Shown piece after piece: positions 9,155 to 18,739 of a stretch of DNA of 64,000 nucleotides; position 1 is the stretch's first letter; every line of letters begins with the position of its first letter. Under the pieces are notes generated by a model that saw only the letters and a program-made list of their open reading frames with translations, had not been told where the DNA came from and did no database searches. The DNA lies in NCBI RefSeq assembly GCF_030128825.1, contig NZ_CP119127.1, positions 1,674,001 to 1,738,000 of the forward strand, in the 5' to 3' direction. The translations under genes and the position numbers were made by a program. The stretch is from Sphingobium sp. WTD-1. Its GTDB lineage: Bacteria > Pseudomonadota > Alphaproteobacteria > Sphingomonadales > Sphingomonadaceae.

Positions 9155-11272
9155 ATGACAAAGGCTATGACTGAAATAGGTAGGCTGTCGGTCTCCGGCG
9201 CGCTTGTGGATTTCGTCGAACAAGAGGTTCTTCCCGGCACCGACATCAGCGCTTCGGTATTCTGGCGAGGACTGGAAGCGATCTATTCCGCTTTTGCGCA
9301 AGAGAACGCTCAGTTGCTTCGAGTGCGCGACCGTATCCAGGAGCAACTCGATGGCTGGTACGACGCTCGTGCAAGCGAGCCTATAGACCAGAAAGCCTAT
9401 CTAAGCTTCCTTCGATCGATCGGATACCTGGTCGACGAGCCGGCGCCTTTCCTTGTTGGCGCTGACAATGTCGACGAAGAACTGTCCGCGATATCGGGTC
9501 CGCAGCTGGTTGTGCCGATCTTGAATGCGCGCTTTCTTCTCAACGCTGCGAACGCGCGCTGGGGCAGCTTGTACGACGCACTCTACGGGAGCGACGTCGT
9601 CGGTACGAAGGTCGAGGCCGGCGGTTATGACGCCAAGCGCGGCGAAAAAGTCGTCGATTGGGCCAAGCGCTTCCTCGACAGGGCGATACCGCTTGCAAAT
9701 GGGAGTTGGCGGCGCTGGAAAGGCGGGGAATTGTCGTTGTCCGACCCGGCGTTGTTGGCGGGACGAAATGGCGACAATCTGCTCTTTCGGCATAATGGCC
9801 TCCATATCGAGGTCGTCATTGATCACGATCACCCCATCGGCCGGGATGACCCGGCAGGCATCGCCGACATTATTCTCGAATCTGCAGTGTCGACCATATG
9901 CGATCTTGAGGATTCGGTTGCCGCAATCGATGCGGCAGACAAGATCGCGGCCTATCGCAACTGGCTCGGTCTGATGAAGGGCACCCTCGAGGACAGCTTT
10001 CAGAAGAATGGCCGAATGGTCACCCGCCGCCTGAATCCCGATCGCGCATATACAGCGTCAGATGGAAGCACATTCGCTCTTTCCGGCCGCAGCCTTCTTC
10101 TTGTCCGCAATGTGGGTCACTTGATGACAACTCCAGCGGTGCGCCTGCCCGATGGCTCGGAGGCTCCCGAGGGCATATTGGACGGCGTCCTGACTGCGGT
10201 CATCGCCCTGCATGATCTGAAGGGTCGAAAGGGCAATAGCCGGCGAGGCTCGCTCTATATCGTGAAGCCGAAAATGCACGGACCCGATGAGGCCGCTTTT
10301 ACCGATCGGCTCTTCGATGCGATAGAGGATATGCTCAGCCTCCCTCGCTATACGATCAAAGTCGGGATCATGGACGAGGAGCGCCGTACGTCCGCCAATC
10401 TTGCTGCCTGCATCTACGCTGTGAGGAACCGGATCGTTTTCATAAATACGGGATTTCTCGATCGTACGGGCGACGAGATTCATACTTCGATGCTCGCTGG
10501 GCCGATGGTTCGGAAAAGCGAGATGAAGGCGGCCGATTGGATCGGCGCTTATGAAGATCGCAACGTCCAGATCGGACTAGCGTGCGGGCTCGGGGGCCGA
10601 GCACAGATCGGCAAGGGCATGTGGGCCGCCCCTGACATGATGGCGGATATGATTGCGCAGAAGATCGCGCACCCCCAGGCCGGCGCCAGCACGGCGTGGG
10701 TTCCGTCGCCTACCGCCGCAACGCTGCACGCCACCCATTATCATGCAGTCAATGTCTCAGTCCGCCAGGCGGAGCGACGCGGTGAACCGGTGGCGCCCCT
10801 AGAGCGGTTGCTAGCCCTGCCCTTGGCGGGGGGGCGAAACTGGCAAGAGGACGAGTTGCGAGAGGAGCTTGATAACAATACCCAAGGCATTCTCGGTTAC
10901 GTCGTCCGATGGATTGACCAAGGTGTTGGCTGTTCGAAGGTCCCTGATATTCACGACGTTGGCCTGATGGAGGATAGGGCGACGCTCCGGATATCCTCGC
11001 AGCATATCGCAAACTGGCTGCTGCACGGCGTCGTCAGCGCCGACGACGTTGAAAACTCGCTTCGCCGGATGGCCGTAAAGGTGGACAGGCAGAATGCCGG
11101 TGATCGGATATATCTGCCGTTGATCAGCGGTGAAAAAGTAAGCTTGGCATTCGAAGCTGCGCGTTCGTTGATATTCGAGGGACGGGTGCAGCCCAACGGC
11201 TACACCGAGCCACTGCTTCATTCATACCGTGCTCGATACAAGCAGCAGCAGGCGGGAGGTTCCCCCGCATAA
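9155..11272 (+). CDS. glcB: Malate synthase G
   Basis: A 705-residue protein of the long monomeric G isoform, which condenses glyoxylate with acetyl-CoA to malate. Family landmarks include [52 protein letters not shown] (acidic Mg-binding residues), [15 protein letters not shown] and [17 protein letters not shown]. The ATG at 9155 begins [11 protein letters not shown]; an upstream in-frame ATG at 9074 would add 27 residues that look non-homologous. It stands alone rather than in a glyoxylate operon. Confidence 0.96.
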   Translation: MTKAMTEIGRLSVSGALVDFVEQEVLPGTDISASVFWRGLEAIYSAFAQENAQLLRVRDRIQEQLDGWYDARASEPIDQKAYLSFLRSIGYLVDEPAPFLVGADNVDEELSAISGPQLVVPILNARFLLNAANARWGSLYDALYGSDVVGTKVEAGGYDAKRGEKVVDWAKRFLDRAIPLANGSWRRWKGGELSLSDPALLAGRNGDNLLFRHNGLHIEVVIDHDHPIGRDDPAGIADIILESAVSTICDLEDSVAAIDAADKIAAYRNWLGLMKGTLEDSFQKNGRMVTRRLNPDRAYTASDGSTFALSGRSLLLVRNVGHLMTTPAVRLPDGSEAPEGILDGVLTAVIALHDLKGRKGNSRRGSLYIVKPKMHGPDEAAFTDRLFDAIEDMLSLPRYTIKVGIMDEERRTSANLAACIYAVRNRIVFINTGFLDRTGDEIHTSMLAGPMVRKSEMKAADWIGAYEDRNVQIGLACGLGGRAQIGKGMWAAPDMMADMIAQKIAHPQAGASTAWVPSPTAATLHATHYHAVNVSVRQAERRGEPVAPLERLLALPLAGGRNWQEDELREELDNNTQGILGYVVRWIDQGVGCSKVPDIHDVGLMEDRATLRISSQHIANWLLHGVVSADDVENSLRRMAVKVDRQNAGDRIYLPLISGEKVSLAFEAARSLIFEGRVQPNGYTEPLLHSYRARYKQQQAGGSPA

Positions 11273-11695
11273 TGCGTGCCGCAGGCACCCTCAGTGTTTC
11301 CGCCGTCGATCCCTGCGTTCCGCAGCACCTACCGCGCCGTATCCTCGCCGATTTGCGCGATGACGTGACCGGCTCCTCAATGACAGCATCGTCAAATTCG
11401 AGGTGATTGCTGAAGGCGCCCGACTTTCCGACATGCGCTTCGGTGTATTCCTCCAGCCCGGGTCAGTAAATGCCAAGTCTGAATGGATCTGCACTCCCTT
11501 AAGGGCAATCGACGCATGGCGCGCACTACGTCGTGCGCTGACTCGTTTGCGCTACCCTCGGTACTCAATAGCGTAGCCACGGCAGTGTATGACGGCAGGA
11601 AGTTCGAGTCCGTTTCGTGAGATGGCTGGATCGCGCCTCGTCTTGGTTGTTTGGAGCGCGACTCCTCGGCCCCAAAAAGCTGCCGCGCGCCAGCG
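11273..11695. other. Intergenic gap between glcB and the defence-like island
   Basis: No convincing gene fills these 423 bp. A short plus-strand frame around 11380-11580 (DSIVKFEVIAEGARLSDM and following) has a coding-like look without a plausible start, and may be a gene remnant left by insertion of the island. I recognise nothing in it. Confidence 0.45.
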
Positions 11696-13573
11696 TCAGG
11701 GATCGACGTAGTCGACGCCGATGCGGGATTGATGCTGCCCCGCCGCCATCAGGAAGCGTGTCGCGAACGCACTCCTTAACTGTGCAACAATTTCGAGGAC
11801 AAAAGGCGCGTCTGCTTGCGCCGCCTCGCCCGGAAGTTCGGGCAGAGCTTCGATGTCCAACGCATTTGCATTTTCCCCGACCGGAGCGGGGATCTCCTGC
11901 GCTGGTGCTGCAGCCTCGGGGGCGGCTGCGGCTGGGAATCCCTGCGCCGCGGAGGCAGCGCGAAGGCCAGCCTCAGTAGCGAACCAACCGCTGGTGGTTG
12001 CACGCCCGCCGTCGCGGCTTACCCTCGTGCCGCCGGGAAGGACGAGCATCGTCAATGCCGGCTGCCGTCCCTTCTTGTCGAGCGCACGCAAGATCGTGAT
12101 CTCACGCGTGCTTCCGACCACGACAAATTCCCCAGGCGTGAACCTTTCGGGCGGTGCCCCGGTCTTCTCCAGCTTGATTAGCTGGACGACGATCGGCCCG
12201 TCCTCGCGCGGGACGAGGTCACATGCCGGTGACGCGCACAGCCAAAAGGCGTCATCCGCGTCCCGCAGGACGGTTCCCGTCGTAACGTGACCGCCCCTGA
12301 AGGCATCCGATACCATGAAGGCATTTACGGCCGGCACGACCTTCTGCTGCCAATCGATGCTTCGATCCGCCGCGATATGTGCCAGCTCGCGGGCACGGAT
12401 ACGTCGGGCGCTCTCGCCGGCCGGCGCCGTGCCAAGCGTCGTGGAAAGCCGGGCGCTGAGAAGATCGTTGGCGGTCCTGGATATACCGTCGTGGGTCGCA
12501 AGCCGCCGCCTGATGATGTCTACGAAGCGGTCGATCAGACTTTGTGCCGAGCCCTCGATATCCGACGGCGACAATACTCCGCTTGCGGCCTCGTCGCTCT
12601 CCAAGAGATAAAGTCCGAGCCCGAGTGACAGGTCATCGTCCAGCCAGTTCTCGTGATGCGCGACGGCCTCCAACTCCAGCGCATTCTGGATTTCGGACAG
12701 AATCAGGCGGTAAATGTTCGGCTTCCACGCACGCAGCGCCGAACCCAGCCGCCCCCAAACGTATTCTCCCTCGTCCTCCTCGGAACTCGATGGCAGCTTC
12801 TGGACGATCGCTACGAAGCAGCTTCCGCAATGCACCCACATAGGCTGGTCGGGCCCGATGTTCAGACCGAGAGGAAGCTCACTTGCATCAGGCTCATAGT
12901 CGTCAACGAGGGTCGCGATCCATTGCCGGGCAACATAATCAGCCAAACTCTTGAGGTTGGAGAGATGGATTCCGGCGGTCTGCATGGACTGGCGCAGGTC
13001 GTTGTTCCAGCCGATCTTGCCGTCGGTCAAATAGTCACGCAGCCCCGGTGCGTCGATTTCATAAAAGCGCTCCTCTGCAAGGATATCCTCGGCCGCTTCG
13101 AGAATTTCCGGAGACGGCGCCGTGTCGTCCTGAACCGGGGCAAGCCCGCGCATTGCGGTCGCCACAGTCAGCGCCGTGTTGGCGTTAGCCTCGGCGGTAT
13201 ACAGCACCACCAGATTGAAGTGCGACGACACCGCGAGATGGCGCAGAATCTTGAGCGCCGTCTTCGATCCGGCTGCACCGAGCTGGTAATCAAGGAGAAT
13301 TAGGTCGCTCTTTCGCGCCTTATCGAGAAGATGCACGTCCATGTCGTCCGGGACGCGCCAGTTCTGGATATCGCAGATGAGACCCTTGGCGTGCATGAAG
13401 CCATATATGTGCTTTGCGCGCGCGATCTCGCTGAACTCTTCGTCAGTGGCATCGCTCATCCGGAGATAGTCCGGAAACTGATCATCGATCAGGACGGCGG
13501 TGCGGATTGCGTCGTCGCGAAAGCTCCTTTCGACCGCATCGGCAAAGCGCGCCTCGAACGCTTCAAGCTCCAC
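11696..13573 (-). CDS. Receiver-domain partner of a GHKL ATPase (defence-like island)
   Basis: A 625-residue protein. Residues about 20-140 resemble a response-regulator receiver: an acidic pair in AVLIDDQFPDY, the phospho-acceptor region DLILLDYQLGAAGS and a following VVLYTAE. There is no DNA-binding output domain. The middle and C-terminal parts (about 150-600) are unrecognised but contain FWLCASPACDLVPRE, a cysteine-containing motif near residue 440. A low-complexity Ala/Pro/Glu linker lies at about 545-590. Its start overlaps the end of the upstream ATPase gene by 11 bp, so the two are almost certainly co-translated partners. Confidence 0.72.
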   Translation of the reverse strand: MELEAFEARFADAVERSFRDDAIRTAVLIDDQFPDYLRMSDATDEEFSEIARAKHIYGFMHAKGLICDIQNWRVPDDMDVHLLDKARKSDLILLDYQLGAAGSKTALKILRHLAVSSHFNLVVLYTAEANANTALTVATAMRGLAPVQDDTAPSPEILEAAEDILAEERFYEIDAPGLRDYLTDGKIGWNNDLRQSMQTAGIHLSNLKSLADYVARQWIATLVDDYEPDASELPLGLNIGPDQPMWVHCGSCFVAIVQKLPSSSEEDEGEYVWGRLGSALRAWKPNIYRLILSEIQNALELEAVAHHENWLDDDLSLGLGLYLLESDEAASGVLSPSDIEGSAQSLIDRFVDIIRRRLATHDGISRTANDLLSARLSTTLGTAPAGESARRIRARELAHIAADRSIDWQQKVVPAVNAFMVSDAFRGGHVTTGTVLRDADDAFWLCASPACDLVPREDGPIVVQLIKLEKTGAPPERFTPGEFVVVGSTREITILRALDKKGRQPALTMLVLPGGTRVSRDGGRATTSGWFATEAGLRAASAAQGFPAAAAPEAAAPAQEIPAPVGENANALDIEALPELPGEAAQADAPFVLEIVAQLRSAFATRFLMAAGQHQSRIGVDYVDP

Positions 13574-16517
13574 CTTCCAGCCCCCTCATCTCAATTATGA
13601 AGTTTGCGCCGGGCAGAATGTGCGGATCTTCCTCGGTCGCGTAACGGATCGCATGGCGGCCAGCCTCAAGGTTCACCCGGGACAGATACAGTCCGACGCC
13701 GCGACCGGAAGAGCGGCGCGTGTAGAACAGCTGAAAAAGACGCCAGACGTCATCCCGGTCGATACCGGGGCCGGTGTCACCGACAACGATCTTGCCATCG
13801 ACAAAATCGAAGCGGATCACTCGCTCTTCCGACCGTCCGACCCAATAAACGGCGTTGTTCACGAGGTTGATGAACACCGGGTAGATGCGTGATTTGAGTT
13901 CGGTGAAGCGGATCGAGTCGAAAGCTGGCGTACTCTCAAGCCGGATGCCCCCGTCCGTGAAGACCGGCCCGAAGAAATCGCGGACATAATCAACGATAGC
14001 CTTGCCGGTGATCGTCTCTCGCAACCGGGCGCCGGCCAGTTGGAGAGGTGAGAGGAAGCGTAGCTTTTCGGTGAGTGACCGATGCGCGTCCATCGCCCGG
14101 GTGAAGGCCAGCGTCTTCTTGGCCGTGTCCGGCAGCTTCTCCAAGTTACGGCTCACCTCACTGTCGAGCGCTTCAAGCTCATGTCCGATGATCTCGACCG
14201 TGATTCCGAGCTGTGCGACCGCGTTCAGGTCACGAACCCGGCGATCGAGTTCTTCCCGATCCTCGTCAATCGTGGCGAGCGCCATCTCCGCGTCCACGCC
14301 TTCGATTATGGTCCGGATATTACGGACAATCGGCCGGTACCGGTCGTTGAATTCGTCTTCCAGCTCGCGCCGCACCGTTTCCAACAGGCCGAGAAGATCG
14401 TTCAGATCGGTGTCTTGCGACAGCTTGCGCAACAGGGGAGTCGTCGCTCGCTCGTATCGCGTCCGGTCGTCCTCAAGATTGGATGTCCAATTGGATGTGA
14501 TCGCCTTGATACCCTCACGGATGTCACCTTGGAACCCCGAGAGAAGTTCGTTCAGTGCTTTCTCGTGCCGATCCCTGGCGGCTGCAGCGACCTCACGAGG
14601 CGAAGACGCACCGACCGTGGCCTCCATCTCGCGGAGCGCTTGGTCGGACAGCAGGATAAGATCGCTGGCTTCATCCAGTTCGTCCCTGAACGTTCGGTAG
14701 CGCGATTCAGCGTCGCCCAACGTGTTCGGGACGTCGAGAGGCGTCAGCGCGGCTAATTCCGCGCGAGCCAACTCGACCTCGGCGCGCATCATCGCGACCG
14801 TGTCCTTCGAAGCCGGCTGTTTCACATCTTCCAATCGTGAAGAGATGCTCTTCGCTCGCTCAGCCAATTGCGGCATGCGTTTGATCGCGTCGGCGAGGTA
14901 AGTCCTGAATTCGCCCCGCCGACGTTTACGCGCCTGCTCGGCCGCCTTGCGACCCTTGATGTTTCGCTTCTTGGTCTCCGCGATGCGCTCTTCGCGTTCC
15001 GGAGAGTCTGTTCCGAAATAATCTCTGGCCAGTTTGATGAGCAGGGCCTGGACGAGGAGACGAAGCTCGCGGCTCGCTCGGTTCTCGACCAGGCCTTCGC
15101 GGCCAGCCTTGTCCTTTAGCGCGGGATTTCCGGCGCGCGTGAAGGCAAGTCGTCCGAAACTCCGTCGGTGGGCCCAAAAGTAGCGTCCAGCGTGCTTCTG
15201 GCGAGTTTCTTCCAGTGAAAAGAAGTCGGCGTCGGCTGAGCCGTATGGCATCACGCGCAAGCCGTCGCGATACACCCGAACCCCACCGTACCGGTCGACG
15301 AGTTCCATTAGATCCTGATGCCGCTTGGCATTGTGCGTTGAGGCCATCGCGACCTGCTCGAACGTACCGATCGCAAATGCAAAGGGACCCGGCCGATCCG
15401 ATCTTGCCGGGGGCAACGACCGCGGGGGCGGAATGATGCGTTCGCCTAAATCCTCACCGAACGCCCGGATTTTGCCGCGGAAAACTCCGGCCTCGTCGAA
15501 GGCGCCCTCGACGCTATGTTCAAGTTCTCGGAAATCGGAGAGATCGAACACATCCGAGGAAGCAAGGATACGACGCGGAACATCTCCATGATAGGCGAGA
15601 ACCTCATAATCGAACACGACCGGCGCAGCCGACAGCGTGTCGGTGAAGCCGGTCAAAATATCCTTGAGCCTTTGCTTGACCTCCTTCGCTTCATCGTCGT
15701 CCGGCGCGGAGCCAAGCCAGACCGACAGTTCATGGTGGGCACCAAGTAGATACAGTGCGGTACCATGTGAGGCCAAATCCGCGAAGACGGGCCACTCTTC
15801 GAGGTGTCGGGCGGAAATCGGCATCTCCGACCAGAAGTCGATCATGGCCTCTGCGGTCGATCGTGCACCCGCCGCCTGTTCGGCGGCGGTGTAACGCTGC
15901 CAATCGGGTGACAGGATCAAGTCGCCTGTGGCAGATCTCTCCCCGAGATTGTCGAGTATCGCCGTTGCCATCGCCCGCAGCCCAACGGCCACTTCGCCGC
16001 GCTTGCCGAATGTACGTACAGGCAATGTGATCTGATCAAGTGACAGGAACGGGTTTTCGAAAAGGCGCCAATCGACCAGAACCGCCGAAATCGGACCATC
16101 TGCCTGTTGTGACAAAACAAGAGTCGCCGGCGCGAGAAAAGCGGCCGACAGACGTCCGATTCCTTTTTCGCCCTGCCGCTCGCGTGCGGAGCCGGTGAAA
16201 TCGGCCGGTGGCGCCGGCGGTGGGCCATCAATCTTTGATTCGGTACCGATGACGAGCCACTTCTCGACGAAATCCTGCGCCGACATGCCGATACCGTCGT
16301 CGAAGACTGCGGCAACGGCCGGGTCACCGTCGAAGATATTGAGCGATACCTGTGTCGCGTAGGCATCCCACGCATTCTTCCAAAGCTCGCTGACCGCCGT
16401 CGGAGCGTCGGCGATCTGACCGCGCCCGAGATGATCGATCGTTCGCGCACGCGTTCGGAAGGAAACGTTCTCCGCAGCCCGTTCCAGCGACCGGCCGGTT
16501 TGATCCGTATCGGTCAT
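13563..16517 (-). CDS. Large protein with two GHKL ATPase modules (MORC/MutL-like plus histidine-kinase-like)
   Basis: The 984-residue protein has an N-terminal GHKL ATPase with SELWKNAWDAYA (N box), FDDGIGM, KWLVIGTESK and GEKGIGRLSAAF, the pattern of MORC, Hsp90 and related prokaryotic families. Residues about 520-800 are charged and predicted coiled coil. The C-terminus is a second GHKL unit of histidine-kinase type: VEIIGHELEALDSE (H-box-like), FINLVNNAVYW (N box), GDTGPGID (G1) and SGRGVGLYLSRV (G2). I chose the ATG at 16517; 16532 is an alternative. Prokaryotic MORC-like GHKL proteins are known from restriction-modification neighbourhoods, which fits the adjacent methyltransferase and Vsr genes. 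The joint role with the receiver partner is inferred. Confidence 0.8.
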   Translation of the reverse strand: MTDTDQTGRSLERAAENVSFRTRARTIDHLGRGQIADAPTAVSELWKNAWDAYATQVSLNIFDGDPAVAAVFDDGIGMSAQDFVEKWLVIGTESKIDGPPPAPPADFTGSARERQGEKGIGRLSAAFLAPATLVLSQQADGPISAVLVDWRLFENPFLSLDQITLPVRTFGKRGEVAVGLRAMATAILDNLGERSATGDLILSPDWQRYTAAEQAAGARSTAEAMIDFWSEMPISARHLEEWPVFADLASHGTALYLLGAHHELSVWLGSAPDDDEAKEVKQRLKDILTGFTDTLSAAPVVFDYEVLAYHGDVPRRILASSDVFDLSDFRELEHSVEGAFDEAGVFRGKIRAFGEDLGERIIPPPRSLPPARSDRPGPFAFAIGTFEQVAMASTHNAKRHQDLMELVDRYGGVRVYRDGLRVMPYGSADADFFSLEETRQKHAGRYFWAHRRSFGRLAFTRAGNPALKDKAGREGLVENRASRELRLLVQALLIKLARDYFGTDSPEREERIAETKKRNIKGRKAAEQARKRRRGEFRTYLADAIKRMPQLAERAKSISSRLEDVKQPASKDTVAMMRAEVELARAELAALTPLDVPNTLGDAESRYRTFRDELDEASDLILLSDQALREMEATVGASSPREVAAAARDRHEKALNELLSGFQGDIREGIKAITSNWTSNLEDDRTRYERATTPLLRKLSQDTDLNDLLGLLETVRRELEDEFNDRYRPIVRNIRTIIEGVDAEMALATIDEDREELDRRVRDLNAVAQLGITVEIIGHELEALDSEVSRNLEKLPDTAKKTLAFTRAMDAHRSLTEKLRFLSPLQLAGARLRETITGKAIVDYVRDFFGPVFTDGGIRLESTPAFDSIRFTELKSRIYPVFINLVNNAVYWVGRSEERVIRFDFVDGKIVVGDTGPGIDRDDVWRLFQLFYTRRSSGRGVGLYLSRVNLEAGRHAIRYATEEDPHILPGANFIIEMRGLEGGA

Positions 16518-16551
16518 GGTTTGTGGGGCCACCCGTTGCTATAACCGCAGC

Positions 16552-16977
16552 ATGGCGGACCATATGACACCGGAACAGCGTTCGCGCGCAATGTCACGCG
16601 TCGGCGGCAAGGATACGGCGCCCGAATTATATGTTCGACGCGCGTTGCATGCCGTCGGGCTCCGCTTTCGCCTTCATCGTCGCGACCTTCCCGGAAAGCC
16701 CGATATGGTCCTCCCGCGGCATCGCACCGTCGTCTTGGTCCATGGATGCTTTTGGCATGGCCATGACTGCCCGCGAGGTGCTCGGCCTCAATCAAACCAG
16801 GAGTTTTGGGCGGCGAAGCTCGATCGCAACATCGACCGCGATCACAGCACGCGAATACGCCTGGAAGCGCTCGGTTGGCACGTCGAAACAGTATGGGAAT
16901 GTGCGCTCGACCTTGGAGTGGAGCGGATAGTGCGCCGACTTCAGCCATCGGCCGACACAAGGGCGTCAGAGAGATAA
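16552..16977 (+). CDS. vsr: Very short patch repair endonuclease
   Basis: A 141-residue Vsr nuclease. It begins MADHMTPEQRSRAMSRVGGKDT, contains RFRLHRRDLPGKPDMV (catalytic Asp) and VHGCFWHGHDC with the zinc-binding Cys/His, and then NRDHSTRIRLEALGW-like sequence. In the classical case Vsr nicks T:G mismatches created by deamination of 5-methylcytosine; in restriction-like islands related proteins may act as the cutting enzyme. The start is 34 bp from the divergent ATPase gene, and the 3' end overlaps the convergent methyltransferase gene by 37 bp. Confidence 0.93.
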   Translation: MADHMTPEQRSRAMSRVGGKDTAPELYVRRALHAVGLRFRLHRRDLPGKPDMVLPRHRTVVLVHGCFWHGHDCPRGARPQSNQEFWAAKLDRNIDRDHSTRIRLEALGWHVETVWECALDLGVERIVRRLQPSADTRASER

Positions 16978-18176
16978 CGCGAAAAATATTCGGCCAGCCT
17001 GGGCGGCACTGCGTTGCCGATCATGCGCGCGACCGGTTCGATCATGTCGGTTGGATAGAAGACATAGTCCTGCGGGAAAGACTGGAGGATTGCGGCTTCC
17101 CTCAGCGAAATTCCGCGCACCTGACTCGTGTCAAAATGGCCGAAGCGTCCATTCGAGATGCTATGGCATTTCGTCGTAATCGTGGGAGACGGTCGATCCG
17201 GGTCCATTCGCGTATAGACATCGGTAAAGCAACGCACCTTGAGCTTCGCGTTCACCTTCCGGTGGCACGCCAGCGAGAGGTCGCCGTGAGGGGTGTTGTC
17301 GAGATAGACATTTGACTCGCCGGGTTTAGCCGAAGCCAGACGCTTCAAGTTGAGGTCGCTCAGAGTCCGGGTCTTGTGGTTCGGGATTGTTGCGTGCTGC
17401 GCCCCGGCGGGAAGCGACGGCAGATGACCGATTGCCGAACGGACCGATCGGACCGCAGCCGCCGTGTCCTCGAGAGGGACCACCAGATCACCGTCGTGGC
17501 CCGGCTCCAGAAACTCCGGCCGCGCCAGCTCCCGTGGAGCAGCAATGAGGATCGAACGACGGCGAAACTGCGGAACGCCGAAATCGGACGTGCAGACGAC
17601 ATTCGAGCCGGTCGCATAACCAAGCTTCCTGAGCTGACTACGAAAATCGTTCCAGACGCCACCATATTTCGGATCGCCGATGCCTTGGACGTTTTCCGAC
17701 AGGATCATCTCCGGGCGAAACCGCGCAACAAATTTTGCCGCTTCACGCAGCAGATTGCTATCGCGTTCGCGACCTTCCTTCCGGGCGTTGCTGAGTTCCT
17801 TGCGGGAAAGCTTTGTGAAGGGCTGGCATGGCGCGCAGATCGCGAACATGAGAGGCGCACCGGGTGCTTCCGCCCTATATTTCTCGATCAGCTTCTCAAG
17901 ATCGTCGAACAGTTCTGCCTGCTCGCCATCCGGATAGGCATCGGTTGCGGGGAAGATATCCCGCCTGATGAACCGCGGGGTCGAGAAATCAATGGTCGTA
18001 TTGGGATTGTTCTCGACATAGGTCTGCCGGCAGCGATTGTCCTTATCGACACCGGCGATGACGTAGCCCCCAGCATCGATCAGACCGCGCGTGGTCCCGC
18101 CCGCACCGCAGAAAAAATCGACCGCCAAGAACGCGGGCCGCTGCCGACGCGCGGCGCTCATGGACGGTGCGGTCAT
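16941..18176 (-). CDS. dcm: DNA (cytosine-5)-methyltransferase
   Basis: A 411-residue C5-methyltransferase: FFCGAGGTTRGL (motif I, AdoMet), APCQPFTKLSR (motif IV with the catalytic Cys), SENVQGI (motif VI, ENV), FGVPQFRRRSILIA (motif VIII), and GNAVPP near the end (motif X). The target sequence cannot be deduced. I chose the ATG at 18176 because it overlaps the stop of the small upstream regulator gene (ATGA); a later in-frame ATG is at 18161. It probably protects the host site recognised by the island nuclease, with Vsr convergent to it. Confidence 0.93.
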   Translation of the reverse strand: MTAPSMSAARRQRPAFLAVDFFCGAGGTTRGLIDAGGYVIAGVDKDNRCRQTYVENNPNTTIDFSTPRFIRRDIFPATDAYPDGEQAELFDDLEKLIEKYRAEAPGAPLMFAICAPCQPFTKLSRKELSNARKEGRERDSNLLREAAKFVARFRPEMILSENVQGIGDPKYGGVWNDFRSQLRKLGYATGSNVVCTSDFGVPQFRRRSILIAAPRELARPEFLEPGHDGDLVVPLEDTAAAVRSVRSAIGHLPSLPAGAQHATIPNHKTRTLSDLNLKRLASAKPGESNVYLDNTPHGDLSLACHRKVNAKLKVRCFTDVYTRMDPDRPSPTITTKCHSISNGRFGHFDTSQVRGISLREAAILQSFPQDYVFYPTDMIEPVARMIGNAVPPRLAEYFSRYLSDALVSADG

Positions 18177-18376
18177 GAGTTTTTCGTCGGCTTCGTGGAC
18201 GCGGCAAGTGTCCGAATTGCGGTTACCTCGGCGGGTGAGAATATCCGCCAACCATTCCGGTCGCGCCGCTGCGCATCCTTAACTTTGCCGTCTTTAATCC
18301 ACCGAAGAAGGGTCGGTTTCGAGATGCCGGCCGCCGCCGCCGTCTCGGCAATGTGTAGATCGCCAGTTTCGCTCAT
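18173..18376 (-). CDS. Small MerR-like helix-turn-helix protein
   Basis: A 67-residue protein dominated by a winged HTH of the MerR/excisionase kind: HIAETAAAAGISKPTLLRWI followed by RNGWRIFSPAEVTAIR. It is translationally coupled to the methyltransferase (ATGA overlap), a position often held by controller proteins in restriction-modification operons. I chose the ATG at 18376, with GGGAGGGC upstream; 18409 is another in-frame ATG. Repeated TCAAC motifs lie just upstream and could be its operator. Confidence 0.72.
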   Translation of the reverse strand: MSETGDLHIAETAAAAGISKPTLLRWIKDGKVKDAQRRDRNGWRIFSPAEVTAIRTLAASTKPTKNS

Positions 18377-18739
18377 GCCGCCCTCCCGACTGCCTTCAAC
18401 TATACTCAACCATGGTCAACGTCAACACGACGTTAAGTTCCGGTTGTGAGTCAGGTTGTGGCCGAGTGTAGGGCTCCGGGCCTTGACGGTCCTTTGAGAG
18501 CCGATCAACCTAGCCACGACGGTCTGCCCAAAATGATGAATTTCGGCTTGCGGGGGGCAACGATCTGTCGGGTTCTCGTCCTTTTTGTTCATCTTTTCAT
18601 GCGGAAAGTAGCGCCGAACAGCATGTAGCGGCGGCCTATTTCGCTGTTTGGCGGCTTATGACGGTTCTAGCGTAGTAGTAGCGGCGATTCATACTCATCG
18701 CTTTCGTCCTGCTTGGGGCACCAGAATATCCCTTTGAAA
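18377..18739. other. Intergenic region between the island and the prophage integrase
   Basis: No gene is supported in these 363 bp. The first part holds the promoter of the HTH-dcm pair. The part next to the integrase stop should contain the left prophage junction, but I found no matching repeat on the right side that would define it. Confidence 0.5.
18396..18426. promoter_or_regulatory. Phased TCAAC repeats upstream of the island regulator gene
   Basis: On the plus strand TCAAC starts at 18396, 18406, 18416 and 18422, the first three at exact 10-bp intervals. On the minus strand the same stretch contains TTGACG and TATAGT, 15 bp apart, which could be a promoter for the HTH-dcm pair. Autoregulation is inferred. 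Confidence 0.4.

Noticed and set aside
11617..11979. Plus-strand open frame antisense to the receiver gene
   Set aside because: It is an Arg/Pro/Leu-rich reading typical of the antisense of GC-rich genes; the minus-strand gene has clear domain motifs.
18530..18560. GCTTGCGGGGGGC resembles the TTGCAGGGGC at the 3' end of the tRNA-Met near 58800, as a possible attL
   Set aside because: Only about nine of ten bases match in a G-rich run; this is expected by chance.
18710..18725. TTGGGGCACCA near the integrase as a tRNA 3' end
   Set aside because: No T-loop sequence precedes it, and only GGCACCA matches the tRNA-Thr fragment at 60015.
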